From: Phycisphaerae bacterium
GTDB lineage: Bacteria > Planctomycetota > Phycisphaerae > Phycisphaerales > Phycisphaeraceae
DNA length: 10,517 bases
Assembly (NCBI GenBank): GCA_002688155.1
Contig: NZCH01000010.1
Location: 1-10,517, forward strand
Direction: 5' to 3'
Shown here: piece after piece, positions 1 through 6,717 of the stretch
How positions within the stretch are numbered: the stretch's first letter is position 1
Layout: every line of letters starts with the position of its first letter
Translations under genes and position numbers: made by a program
The notes under the pieces: model-generated
Seen by the model: only the letters and a program-made list of their open reading frames with translations
Databases searched by the model: none
What the model was told of the DNA's origin: nothing

Positions 1-502
1 CCCGGCCGGAAAAATTTCCGGATATCTCCTTAAACGCGAGGTCGAGCGCGGCGCGGTCCGTGATGACGTCACTTTGCGCTGACGCCCACGCGCTGATCTG
101 GCTGCTACGCGGGCGTGTAGCGAAGTACGCCTGCGACGCCTCGGGCGGCATGGCCGCAACCGCCCCATCAATACGTACCTGCCGTGACAGCGGTGGCCAG
201 TGAAACACAAGCGACACGTGGGCGTTGTCCGCGAGTTCTTTGGCCTTGCGGCTGTCGTAGTTTGTGTAGAACGCGAACCCACGCGCGTCGGCGCCTCGCA
301 ACAGCACGATTCGCGCTGACGGCACACCATCGGCTGACGCCGTCGCCAGCGTCATCGCGTTGGGATCCTTGATGTCGGTGCCCTGCGCGTCGGCGAACCA
401 GCAATCGAATTGAACAAGCGGATCACGATCAACATCCGCTTCGTTCAGTGCAATGCGCCCGTATTCGCGCCGGCGGTTCATGTCGTGCATGGTGTCGTTC
501 AT
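1..502 (-). CDS. pdxH: Pyridoxamine/pyridoxine 5'-phosphate oxidase, 3' end cut by window edge
   Basis: PdxH is a cytoplasmic FMN enzyme that oxidises pyridoxine or pyridoxamine 5'-phosphate to pyridoxal 5'-phosphate with O2, the last step of vitamin B6 synthesis and salvage. I translated the minus strand by hand from the ATG at 502: 167 codons are visible of the roughly 215 usual in the family. Seen in order are the N-terminal MNRRREYG (residues 8-15, like the LRREY segment of known PdxH), DPLVQFDCWFADA (27-39), PNAMTLATAS (47-56), ARIVLLRG (63-70), FYTNYDSRKA (78-87), which binds FMN phosphate, and then RPRSSQISAWAS and the following QS. The C-terminal WGGxR and substrate-binding part lies outside the window. 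No Shine-Dalgarno is visible, but a -10-like TAAAAT (512-517, minus strand) ends 9 nt before the ATG. In-frame ATGs at codons 5 and 8 are alternative starts. The family call is secure. Confidence 0.95.
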   Translation of the reverse strand, partial: MNDTMHDMNRRREYGRIALNEADVDRDPLVQFDCWFADAQGTDIKDPNAMTLATASADGVPSARIVLLRGADARGFAFYTNYDSRKAKELADNAHVSLVFHWPPLSRQVRIDGAVAAMPPEASQAYFATRPRSSQISAWASAQSDVITDRAALDLAFKEISGNFSGR

Positions 503-615
503 CGAGGATGGATTTTACACCCGCGGTGAGTGGGCTGCAGAGAAATGAATTCACCCGTCAGGTTCAACTTGCACATCGGTGCCTTGTACCTTCAAGCGCT
601 TTGTTGCTATAACCC

Positions 616-931
616 GTGATCCATGGATGGTCACGTCCGGTACTTGATGGGTTGGGGGGTACGGTGCTGGAGTTTGTCGCCGGCCTTCTTGGCGGGATGC
701 CCGGCGTCTGGGGTACGCCTGCCTGCTCGCGCCCACGTGCGCGCGGGGCTGGCGGCTGGGACGGCAATCACACACAAGCTGTCGGTCAGGCAGGTGCGCG
801 CCGCGTTTACCGTGCTCATGCTGATCGCCGCGTGGAAAATGACGGCGCCAGATCGGGCGCAAATCGAATCCTCGTTCGGCGCGATTGCAGACCTGTTCCG
901 TTCGACACTCAGCGCGTCGCGGTGGCACTGA
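616..931 (+). pseudogene. Possible decayed remnant of a TauE/SafE-type membrane permease
   Basis: No intact gene fits this stretch, but two pieces in adjacent frames look like TauE/SafE (DUF81) anion exporters. In the frame starting at 616, GGTVLEFVAGLLGGMPGVWG resembles the glycine-rich 'GxxxGLLGxGGGxxxxP' start of a TauE half. In the frame starting at 623, the segment around 743-862 includes THKLSVRQVRAAFTVLMLIA, close to the usual C-terminal end (a basic loop, then a last membrane helix). That frame runs on to a stop at 929-931, with mostly G/C third positions. A family member has about 250 residues and two such halves, so the middle appears deleted and the frame broken. A weak promoter-like TTGTAC / 18 nt / TATAAC lies at 584-613. 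It could also be a chance GC-rich reading, because hydrophobic pieces are easy to over-read. The stretch lies between pdxH and the SDR gene. Confidence 0.35.
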
Positions 932-986
932 AGGCGCACCCGCAGAGCACCACGACCGCATCAACGCCAAAGAAAAGAACAACACC

Positions 987-1814
987 ATGACCGACGATCT
1001 GAAAGGCAAACGCGTGCTTGTGTCCGGATCAGAAACCGGCGTGGGCGTGGGCGTCGCACGGGTGTTCGCACGCTACGGCGCCGACGTGGTCGTGCATTAC
1101 GCCCACGATGCGAAAGGCGCGCAGACGATCCGCGACGAGATCCTCGCCATGGGCCGGCGAAGCGAGGCGTTCAGCGCGGACTTTAATGACCTGGACCAGG
1201 TGTCCGCCCTGGCCGACCAGGCAGTCCAGTTCCTCGGTGGCGTCGATGTACTGGTCAACAATGCCGGCGTCACCATGAACCGCGCGTTTCTCGATACCAC
1301 GCCGCAGCAATTCGATACGCTGTTCAACATCAACATTCGCGCGATGTTTTTTCTGACGCAGACGCTTGCGCCGGGCATGATCGAGCGCGGCAAGGGGGCT
1401 GTGGTCAACCTGTCGTCCGTGCACACGTACCACGGGCTCACCGAGCATTCGGTGTACGCGGCTACCAAGGCGGCGGTCATGGCGCTCACACGCACGCTCG
1501 GCATTGAATTGGCGACCCAAGGCGTGCGCATGAACGCGATCGCGCCCGGCTGGATCCACGTACCCAACCACGACAAAGTGATGGGCAAAATTGACATGAA
1601 GGCCGCCGCGTACGACAACCCCGCCGGTTTCATTGGCCAACCTGAAGACGTGGGCGAACTGGCCGCGTTCCTTGCATCCGATAGATCACGCTACGCCGTC
1701 GCGCAAACCTACGTACTCGACGGCGGGCAGATGTCGACCATGCCGTTTACGGGACATTTCAGAGAGCCGACCAACGCGCAGTTTGGGGCGGATTATGTGC
1801 CGAACCTTGAATGA
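987..1814 (+). CDS. Short-chain dehydrogenase/reductase (SDR), FabG/glucose-dehydrogenase-like
   Basis: This is a classical SDR oxidoreductase of 275 aa, NAD(P)-dependent and probably a soluble cytoplasmic tetramer. The substrate cannot be read from sequence. Seen are the dinucleotide-binding glycine motif GSETGVG (14-20), NNAG (91-94), the catalytic-tetrad Asn in NIN (114-116), the catalytic Ser in NLSSVH (S144), the YAATK motif (Y157, K161), a post-catalytic NAIAPGWI and the C-terminal DGGQ seen in FabG-like enzymes. The first motif begins with Ser where most members have Thr (SGxxxGxG). About 25 residues follow DGGQ, longer than in minimal SDRs. The frame is open back to 885, but I chose ATG 987 because MTDDLKGKRVLVSG places the first strand as in relatives and an A-rich weak ribosome site precedes it. 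The gene stands alone, so context gives no pathway. It is annotated with confidence only at superfamily level. Confidence 0.92.
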   Translation: MTDDLKGKRVLVSGSETGVGVGVARVFARYGADVVVHYAHDAKGAQTIRDEILAMGRRSEAFSADFNDLDQVSALADQAVQFLGGVDVLVNNAGVTMNRAFLDTTPQQFDTLFNINIRAMFFLTQTLAPGMIERGKGAVVNLSSVHTYHGLTEHSVYAATKAAVMALTRTLGIELATQGVRMNAIAPGWIHVPNHDKVMGKIDMKAAAYDNPAGFIGQPEDVGELAAFLASDRSRYAVAQTYVLDGGQMSTMPFTGHFREPTNAQFGADYVPNLE

Positions 1815-2325
1815 AGAGAAATGTCCAGGCACCCGAAAAACCAATGACGAAGTAATGGCGCATTGCGCATATGGTCCCAGCTGACGCCTTTGGCATTCGG
1901 TATCCCAACGGCATTGGGATACCTGGGTATTTCGTCCTTTGCGACGCTCCGAGCAGCGCGTACTCATCCGCGTCACACCGCCGCTGCGACAACCAGTTCC
2001 CCAGCGCAAACACGCCAAACAGTGATGTGAAGACCATCCCCGTGCAGAAGAAGGTGTCGCTTTGGCTCGTGGGGGATGCGTTGATTGCACAATAACTGAC
2101 AACAGGGCAACTGAATATGAACAGACGGCACTCAGTCAGCAACCCCGTTTTGATGCGCCCCATCCACAGGTCAGCCCTGGCATCGCTGCCCCCCGACGTG
2201 TCAACGCCCTTGCTCAAATCAAAGTAATGTCCGTGCTCCGGGCATGTGCCCTGGTCGCTTAGTCCACGCAAAAGATAGCCGCACAGGCTGCAAACTGGCC
2301 CATCGTCGTAATCGATGTTGAAATT
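1759..2325 (-). CDS. Zinc-ribbon membrane protein of the planctomycete CxxCGYxLRGL type; start codon not found, possibly decayed
   Basis: The minus-strand frame is open from just after a TAG (2326-2328) to the stop at 1759. Counted from 2325 it reads C12-S-L-C15-GYLLRGL and then C28-P-E-H31-G. This is the 'CxxCGYxLRGL...CPECG' zinc ribbon found at the N-terminus of many planctomycete membrane proteins, with His in the place of the fourth Cys. Two hydrophobic stretches follow, one near CRLFIFSCPVVSYCAI and one near CTGMVFTSLFGVFALGNWL, so it is probably an inner-membrane protein with a cytoplasmic ribbon. Its role is unknown. No ATG, GTG or TTG precedes the ribbon; a TTG at 2271 would delete the first CxxC. 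The tail reads through the 1899-1923 hairpin and overlaps the SDR 3' end by 56 bp, which suggests the original stop was lost. It is either a pseudogene, a gene with a rare start such as ATC (2316), or one with a sequencing indel. Confidence 0.5.
   Translation of the reverse strand, partial: NFNIDYDDGPVCSLCGYLLRGLSDQGTCPEHGHYFDLSKGVDTSGGSDARADLWMGRIKTGLLTECRLFIFSCPVVSYCAINASPTSQSDTFFCTGMVFTSLFGVFALGNWLSQRRCDADEYALLGASQRTKYPGIPMPLGYRMPKASAGTICAMRHYFVIGFSGAWTFLFIQGSAHNPPQTARWSAL
1899..1923. terminator. Perfect 10-bp inverted repeat with 5-nt loop, possible terminator
   Basis: GGTATCCCAA (1899-1908) and TTGGGATACC (1914-1923) are exact reverse complements around a CGGCA loop. The hairpin lies 85 bp after the SDR stop and near the end of the leftward zinc-ribbon reading frame, where a shared transcription end would be useful. 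Neither side carries a clear T-tract, so an intrinsic terminator is only one reading; an operator or RNA-stability hairpin is also possible. A smaller palindrome, GCGCA T TGCGC, sits at 1858-1868. Confidence 0.4.
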
Positions 2326-2358
2326 CTACGACCCATCGCACAGCACGACGAGGGGCGC

Positions 2359-2394
2359 GACTCTTGACTTTCCGACTTTCGACTTTCGACTTTC
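2359..2394 (+). repeat. Tandem heptamer array GACTTTC upstream of gpmI
   Basis: Five units lie head to tail: GACTCTT (2359-2365), GACTTTCC (2366-2373, one extra C), then three exact GACTTTC copies (2374-2380, 2381-2387, 2388-2394). The array ends 15 bp before the gpmI ATG. A 7-bp unit is not a multiple of three and lies outside the gene, so copy-number change would alter promoter spacing rather than protein. Confidence 0.85.
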
Positions 2395-2403
2395 GCGTAG
2401 AAT
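2364..2403 (+). promoter_or_regulatory. Candidate gpmI promoter with -10 at 2398-2403, implying a leaderless or near-leaderless mRNA
   Basis: TAGAAT (2398-2403) differs from TATAAT at one base and ends 6 nt before the gpmI ATG, so transcription would begin at or next to the A of the start codon. No Shine-Dalgarno is present, which fits a leaderless start. TTGACT (2364-2369) resembles a -35 box but lies 28 nt upstream of the -10, too far for normal sigma-70 spacing. The intervening DNA is the heptamer array. The assignment is a pattern match only. Confidence 0.3.
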
Positions 2404-2409
2404 CGGTGC

Positions 2410-4080
2410 ATGGGCCGGAACGCTGACACGCGCGGGCCGATCGTGCTGATCGTGCGCGACGGTTGGGGGCGCAACCCCAACGCAGAGCACGACGCATTCA
2501 ATGCGGTGAAACTGGCGCGCACCCCGCGTTGCGACGCACTGCTGCGCGGGTATCCGTGGGTGATGATTCACACCAGCGGCCCGCACGTAGGCCTGCCCGA
2601 GAGCACGATGGGCAACAGCGAAGTTGGGCACCAGAACCTGGGCGCCGGGCGCATCGTGGCCCAGGAATCGGTGCGTATCACAAACAAGATTGAGTCGGGC
2701 ACGTTTTTCGAGAACGCCGCGATTCACCGGGCCGTGCAGCGCGTCAAGGACAATGACGCGACACTGCACCTGCTGGGCATCGGCTCGGACGTTGGCGTGC
2801 ACGGCCGGCTGGAACACTTGTACGCGTGCGTGGAGGTGGCCGCCCGCGCCGGACTCGCGCGTACGCAGGTGGCGGTGCACCTGTTCACTGATGGGCGCGA
2901 CAGCGGCCCGTATACCGGGAAGGACTACGCCGCGCAGGTCGAGGCCAATCTGGCGAACATCGGCGCCGGTGAGATCGCGAGCGTCTGCGGCCGGTACTTC
3001 GCCATGGACCGTGACAATCGGTGGGAGCGCGTGCGACGCGCGTATGACATGCTGACCGGCCGCCCGACAACCGACGAGGTGCCGCGCTTTGCCACCGCTG
3101 CCGCTGCGATCGCGGACTACTATGAGCACCCGATCAGCGACAACCAGCAAGGCGATGAGTTCATCACACCGTGTGCCATCGGCGACACCCCGGCACACCG
3201 GGTGCGCGATGGTGACGCGGTCATCTTTTACAACTATCGTGGCGATCGGCCGCGCGAAATAACGCGTGCGTTCGTGTTGCCTGATGACCAGTGGGCCAAT
3301 GTCACGCCGTCGCCTGATTCCGGGAGCCGCGGGTTCGACCGCGGTGACAAGCTCGACGTGCACTACGTCACCATGACGGCGTACGAAAAGAGCCTGAACG
3401 ACTACGTCGACGTGGCGTTTCCCAAACCGCCGAAGATGAAGGACACTGCAGGCGAGTACCTGAGCCGGTTGGGCGTGTCACAATTTCGCTGCGCTGAGAC
3501 TGAGAAGTTTCCACACGTGACGTTCTTTTATAACGATTATCGCGACGAACCGTTCGACGGTGAATCGCGCGAGATGGCCCAGTCGCCGAAGGTCGCGACA
3601 TACGACCAGCAGCCGGAAATGAGCGCCCACGAAGTAACGGACATTGTGGTTGGGCGGGTGCGCGCGGCTGATGGTGAACGGTTTATCGTTGTGAATTTCG
3701 CCAACGGCGACATGGTCGGCCACACGGGCAACCTCGAAGCGACGGTCAAGGCGGTCGAAACGGTCGACGCCTGCGTCGGGCACATCGTCGACGCAACGCT
3801 CGAACAGGGTGGCGCGCTGATCGTTACGGCCGACCACGGTAATGCCGAGCAGATGTACGACCCCGCAACCAACTGCCCACAGACCGCCCACACGCTGTAC
3901 GACGTCGAATGCATCCTTGTTGATGCGCAACTGCGTGACGCCGCAACTGGCGACCCCGATCGGCCGTCGGCCAAACTGCGACAAGACGGCCGACTCGCAG
4001 ACGTGATACCCACAGCGCTCGACATGATGCAACTGGACGTGCCTGCGGCGATGGAGGGCAAGTCATTGCTTCGGCCATGA
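2410..4080 (+). CDS. gpmI: 2,3-bisphosphoglycerate-independent phosphoglycerate mutase (iPGM)
   Basis: This enzyme interconverts 3- and 2-phosphoglycerate in glycolysis and gluconeogenesis through a phosphoserine intermediate, using two Mn ions in an alkaline-phosphatase-like fold; it is cytoplasmic. It has 556 aa against about 510 in E. coli. Seen are D17 in VRDGWG, the phosphorylated Ser S70 in MGNSEVGH (67-74), HLFTDGRD (157-164), GRYFAMDRD (194-202), YNYRGDRPRE (274-283), AETEK (362-366, catalytic Lys), NGDMVGHTG (432-440, metal ligands D434 and H438), TADHGNAE (473-480, metal ligands D475 and H476) and a C-terminal GKSLL. All key residues are present, so the enzyme should be active. The ATG at 2410 is the natural start: it gives a short lead-in to the first strand (GPIVLIV), and a -10-like box lies just upstream with no Shine-Dalgarno. 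The glycosyltransferase follows after 22 bp and may be co-transcribed. Confidence 0.97.
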   Translation: MGRNADTRGPIVLIVRDGWGRNPNAEHDAFNAVKLARTPRCDALLRGYPWVMIHTSGPHVGLPESTMGNSEVGHQNLGAGRIVAQESVRITNKIESGTFFENAAIHRAVQRVKDNDATLHLLGIGSDVGVHGRLEHLYACVEVAARAGLARTQVAVHLFTDGRDSGPYTGKDYAAQVEANLANIGAGEIASVCGRYFAMDRDNRWERVRRAYDMLTGRPTTDEVPRFATAAAAIADYYEHPISDNQQGDEFITPCAIGDTPAHRVRDGDAVIFYNYRGDRPREITRAFVLPDDQWANVTPSPDSGSRGFDRGDKLDVHYVTMTAYEKSLNDYVDVAFPKPPKMKDTAGEYLSRLGVSQFRCAETEKFPHVTFFYNDYRDEPFDGESREMAQSPKVATYDQQPEMSAHEVTDIVVGRVRAADGERFIVVNFANGDMVGHTGNLEATVKAVETVDACVGHIVDATLEQGGALIVTADHGNAEQMYDPATNCPQTAHTLYDVECILVDAQLRDAATGDPDRPSAKLRQDGRLADVIPTALDMMQLDVPAAMEGKSLLRP

Positions 4081-4102
4081 CGATTCATCTTGCTGTTGCA
4101 CC

Positions 4103-5371
4103 ATGTCAACTGACCCGCCACTGATTCTGACGCTTCTCTGGATCGCGTGGGCGACGCAGGCGGTGCTGTCGACGCATGTTGTGTGGTTTTTTTCGCTGCG
4201 GGTGCGCGGCCGGTCGCGGCCGGTGCCTGACCATGATCATCCGCATGCGGCGGTCATCATGCCGGTCAAGGGGCGGGACGAACACCTGCAGCAAACGGTT
4301 GAGATGCTGTGCCGGCAGGATTACGACGATTACCGCGTTGTCATCGTGGTCGAATCACAGGACGACCCGGCGTACGCAGTGGTGCGCGACACGTTGGCGC
4401 GCTTCGTCGATCGTCGCAGTGATTTGCTTGTGTCCGGCACGCCCGTGGCCGACGAAGGGCCCAAAACACATAACCAGATTTGTGCGATGGATCATCTGCT
4501 GCCCGACGCGGACGACCGCGACGTGTGGGTGTTCGCCGACTCGGACGCCGTGCCTGACAACACATGGCTGACGCGCATGATCTCGCCACTTTGTCGCAAG
4601 GGCCGGTACGGCGTGACGACCGGGTACCGCTGGCTGATTCCGCAGGACGGCGATACGGCGAACTTCTGGACACAGATGGCCAGCGTGATCAACAGTTCGG
4701 TCGCGTGCATGTTTGGCCAAACGTGGCGAAACCACGCTTGGGGTGGGTCGATGGCGCTGCGCGTCGAACTGGCGAGGCGGGGCGATCTGCGTAACCGGTT
4801 CGTCGGCGTCCTCTGCGAAGACTATGTGCTCGATCGCATGGCGCGCGAGCTTGGCGAAAAGGTGCGCTTCGTGCCGCAGGGATTGATCGCATCACAGGCG
4901 CGCTTCACGCGACGTTCGTTCTTCGAGTTTGCGCACCGCCAGTACCTTTTCACACGCGTTTATCGGCCGGGTTTGTACTGGACGGCGCTGGGGTTGATGC
5001 TGTTGTACATGGCCGGGTTCGTGTCCGCCTGGTCGTACCTGGCATGGGTCGTATTGACGCAACGGCCGGCGATGATTGGCTTTCCCGCCGTCATGGCGAT
5101 GATTGGCTTTCCCGCCGTCATGGTGCTGAGCGTGCTGGTCGCGAATCACCTGCGCGCCTGGCGCCGGCGATGTGCAATTCGGCACGTATTCGACGAACCG
5201 GTGCTCGACCAATTGCGCGCCGCAATGCGCTGGGACCGGTGGGGTACCGTTGTGTGGATGACCATTCATCTACTGCTGGTGCTGCGCGCTCTGTGCGGTC
5301 GGCGGCTGACGTGGCGCGGCACGCGCTACCGCATTCCTGCACCCAACCGGACGCAGCGGCTTGAGGGTTAA
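4103..5371 (+). CDS. Membrane-anchored family 2 glycosyltransferase (ceramide-glucosyltransferase/cellulose-synthase-like)
   Basis: The 422-aa protein should transfer a sugar from a nucleotide-sugar donor to a lipid or growing polysaccharide at the inner membrane. One N-terminal helix (about 7-32) precedes a cytoplasmic GT-A domain with AAVIMPVKGRDE (49-60), VVIVVES (79-85), KTHNQ (121-125), the metal-binding DSD in FADSDAVPD (144-152), TTGYRW (171-176), WGGSMALR (212-219) and the ED catalytic pair (E238, D239). A degenerate QxxRW region (HRQYLFTRVY) follows. The C-terminal part carries membrane segments from about residue 295, then a last helix near VWMTIHLLLVLRAL. Acceptor and donor are not predictable; GT21 lipid glucosyltransferases and exopolysaccharide synthases are both possible. 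The gene begins 22 bp after gpmI with no clear Shine-Dalgarno. A perfect in-frame 27-bp tandem duplication lies in the second membrane region, and a PilZ-like gene follows. Confidence 0.88.
   Translation: MSTDPPLILTLLWIAWATQAVLSTHVVWFFSLRVRGRSRPVPDHDHPHAAVIMPVKGRDEHLQQTVEMLCRQDYDDYRVVIVVESQDDPAYAVVRDTLARFVDRRSDLLVSGTPVADEGPKTHNQICAMDHLLPDADDRDVWVFADSDAVPDNTWLTRMISPLCRKGRYGVTTGYRWLIPQDGDTANFWTQMASVINSSVACMFGQTWRNHAWGGSMALRVELARRGDLRNRFVGVLCEDYVLDRMARELGEKVRFVPQGLIASQARFTRRSFFEFAHRQYLFTRVYRPGLYWTALGLMLLYMAGFVSAWSYLAWVVLTQRPAMIGFPAVMAMIGFPAVMVLSVLVANHLRAWRRRCAIRHVFDEPVLDQLRAAMRWDRWGTVVWMTIHLLLVLRALCGRRLTWRGTRYRIPAPNRTQRLEG
5069..5122 (+). repeat. Perfect 27-bp tandem duplication inside the glycosyltransferase gene
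   Basis: Positions 5069-5095 and 5096-5122 are identical. The unit is nine whole codons in frame, so the nonapeptide AMIGFPAVM (residues 323-331) is repeated at once. The perfect nucleotide identity, including third positions, implies a recent slippage or recombination event. It lengthens a hydrophobic stretch. Confidence 0.97.
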
Positions 5372-5461
5372 ATGCCGCACAAACCCACCACCGATTGCTG
5401 TTTTTGAAAGTTGTAACTGAATGGGACGCATGTATTTGCCGACATCGACGATGTTTGGAAA

Positions 5462-5466
5462 AAGGA
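5462..5466 (+). promoter_or_regulatory. Ribosome-binding site deciding the start of the PilZ-like gene
   Basis: AAGGA lies 8 nt before the ATG at 5475. Upstream in-frame ATGs (5421, 5430, 5451) have no comparable site, so 5475 is preferred. Confidence 0.6.
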
Positions 5467-5474
5467 CGCTCCCC

Positions 5475-5762
5475 ATGCATCAGCGCAACAGTAATCGTTG
5501 GCCTCAGACGGGTACGGCTTCAGCCATGTGCCTGTCGGCGGACCTCTTTGGGCAAATCTTCGAGTTGGATCTACTGGACCTGGGGCCCGGTGGGATGGGG
5601 GCCCGGCACGAGTTCTGGATCGAGCCGGGCACGCAGGTGACGCTGGGATTCTCGATGGCGTTTTTGCCCGCTCAGCAGGGTGTGGTCGTCGCATGCACGC
5701 CGATGGGCCAGAATTTTCGCGTGGCGATTCGGTTTGAAGAGGCGCTCGCGCAGGCGGCGTGA
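5475..5762 (+). CDS. Small single-domain PilZ-like protein (possible c-di-GMP receptor)
   Basis: The 95-residue protein looks like a stand-alone PilZ beta-barrel, the domain that binds cyclic di-GMP and then regulates partners such as glycosyltransferases or motility proteins. From ATG 5475, RNSNR (4-8) fits the RxxxR arginine motif. About 27 residues later, DLGPGG (35-40) occupies the place of the D/NxSxxG motif, with Gly instead of Ser. The rest follows the PilZ pattern of alternating strands: WIEPGTQVTLGF, then GVVVACTPMGQNFRVAIRF, where family members often end in 'yrvGvrF'. It is soluble, with no signal peptide. A good ribosome site precedes 5475; the frame is open further back to an ATG at 5421, which would add 18 residues. 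It lies about 100 bp after the glycosyltransferase on the same strand. The PilZ call rests on motif pattern alone, and the Ser-to-Gly change may weaken ligand binding. Confidence 0.65.
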   Translation: MHQRNSNRWPQTGTASAMCLSADLFGQIFELDLLDLGPGGMGARHEFWIEPGTQVTLGFSMAFLPAQQGVVVACTPMGQNFRVAIRFEEALAQAA

Positions 5763-5803
5763 TTCGCGCGGGAACCAGGACCAGGACGCACCGGCCCGCT
5801 GGG

Positions 5804-6673
5804 TCATGATTGCACGACGCGCACATCGATCGGCGCCGCCGCATCCAGGTGCACGTCTCGCTGCGGGAATGCGATGACGATTTGCGCCTCGCGAAACAGG
5901 TCATCGATGCGATACCGAATATCGCTGCGCAATTTGCGCAACAGCATTTCGCGTTCCGTGGTCGTCCAGAAGAACACCTCAAAGTTCAGCGCGTTGTCGC
6001 CAAACTCATCGAAAATGACAATGATTTCCTGGTCCTTCAGAACGTCTTGTTGCTCTTCGACGGCCTGCCGGATCAGCTTCGCGGCGGTTTGCGTCGGAGA
6101 CCCGTACGCGATGCCAACCGTCACGCTGGTGCGCATCAGCTGGTCGGAGAGCGTCCAGTTGACGAGCGCGTTTTCGAGCAAGTAGCTGTTCGGCACGAGC
6201 ACGTCGATGCCGTCCGTACGCCGAATCAGTGTGCACCGCGCACCGACGTGTTTGACGTTGCCCAGGTGGTCGCCGACTTCGATCAAATCGCCGATGCGCA
6301 TGGGCTGCTCAAAGGTGATGATGAGTCCGCTGATAAAGTTGTTGAACAGGTTCTGCGCGCCAAAGCCCAGCCCGATCGCCAGCGCGCCGCCGAGAAACGC
6401 GAAGATGCCGATCGGGATGCCCGCGATGTTCATCGCCATGAGCACGATCACGATGGCGAGTACGTCGAACACGATTTTTTCGAGTACGGCCACGACGTTG
6501 ACGCGCTGGGGGGCCCGTCGCCGGACACGGGCCCCGATCGCACGTGTCAGAATCCGCGCAAACAGCAGGCCGGCGATCATTACGATGATTGCCGCCGCAA
6601 CCTGGCTGACCTGCACCGATTCACCGGCGACCTTCAGCAGTTCGTATTCCCAGATCTTTTTGAGCGTTTCCAT
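5804..6673 (-). CDS. mscS: Small-conductance mechanosensitive ion channel (MscS family)
   Basis: MscS channels are inner-membrane heptamers that open under membrane tension to release solutes after hypo-osmotic shock. At 289 aa this matches the minimal family member (E. coli MscS, 286). Three membrane helices are visible: TM1 about 24-46, TM2 about 66-84 and the pore-lining TM3, where GGALAIGLGFGAQNLFNNF (95-113) carries the packed Gly/Ala pattern and the Q107-N108 turn. It continues into SGLIITFEQPMRIGDLIEV (115-133), the start of the beta domain. VLVPNSYLLENALVNWT is the typical middle-domain motif. The C-terminal alpha/beta domain is complete. The start ATG at 6673 gives the usual short N-terminal amphipathic segment; no Shine-Dalgarno is seen. 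It follows nadK by 44 bp on the same strand and is likely transcribed with it. It converges with the PilZ-like gene, with a 41-bp gap. Confidence 0.96.
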   Translation of the reverse strand: METLKKIWEYELLKVAGESVQVSQVAAAIIVMIAGLLFARILTRAIGARVRRRAPQRVNVVAVLEKIVFDVLAIVIVLMAMNIAGIPIGIFAFLGGALAIGLGFGAQNLFNNFISGLIITFEQPMRIGDLIEVGDHLGNVKHVGARCTLIRRTDGIDVLVPNSYLLENALVNWTLSDQLMRTSVTVGIAYGSPTQTAAKLIRQAVEEQQDVLKDQEIIVIFDEFGDNALNFEVFFWTTTEREMLLRKLRSDIRYRIDDLFREAQIVIAFPQRDVHLDAAAPIDVRVVQS

Positions 6674-6717
6674 GCGTGGAATCTGGTCGTGACACGATCA
6701 CGCGTGCGGCGACCAAC

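Noticed and set aside
885..986. 34-residue N-terminal extension of the SDR
   Set aside because: The extension is polar and unrelated to SDRs, and ATG 987 places the Rossmann strand as in relatives.
2326..3363. 345-aa minus-strand frame opposite gpmI
   Set aside because: Antisense to conserved iPGM motifs; its N- and C-terminal parts read through the heptamer array and show no family signature.
5404..5436. Promoter-like TTGAAA and TGTATT before the PilZ-like gene
   Set aside because: The spacer is 21 nt, too long for a normal promoter, and the -10 match is poor.
5421..5474. Longer start (ATG 5421) for the PilZ-like gene
   Set aside because: No ribosome site is visible there, while AAGGA stands at good spacing before ATG 5475.
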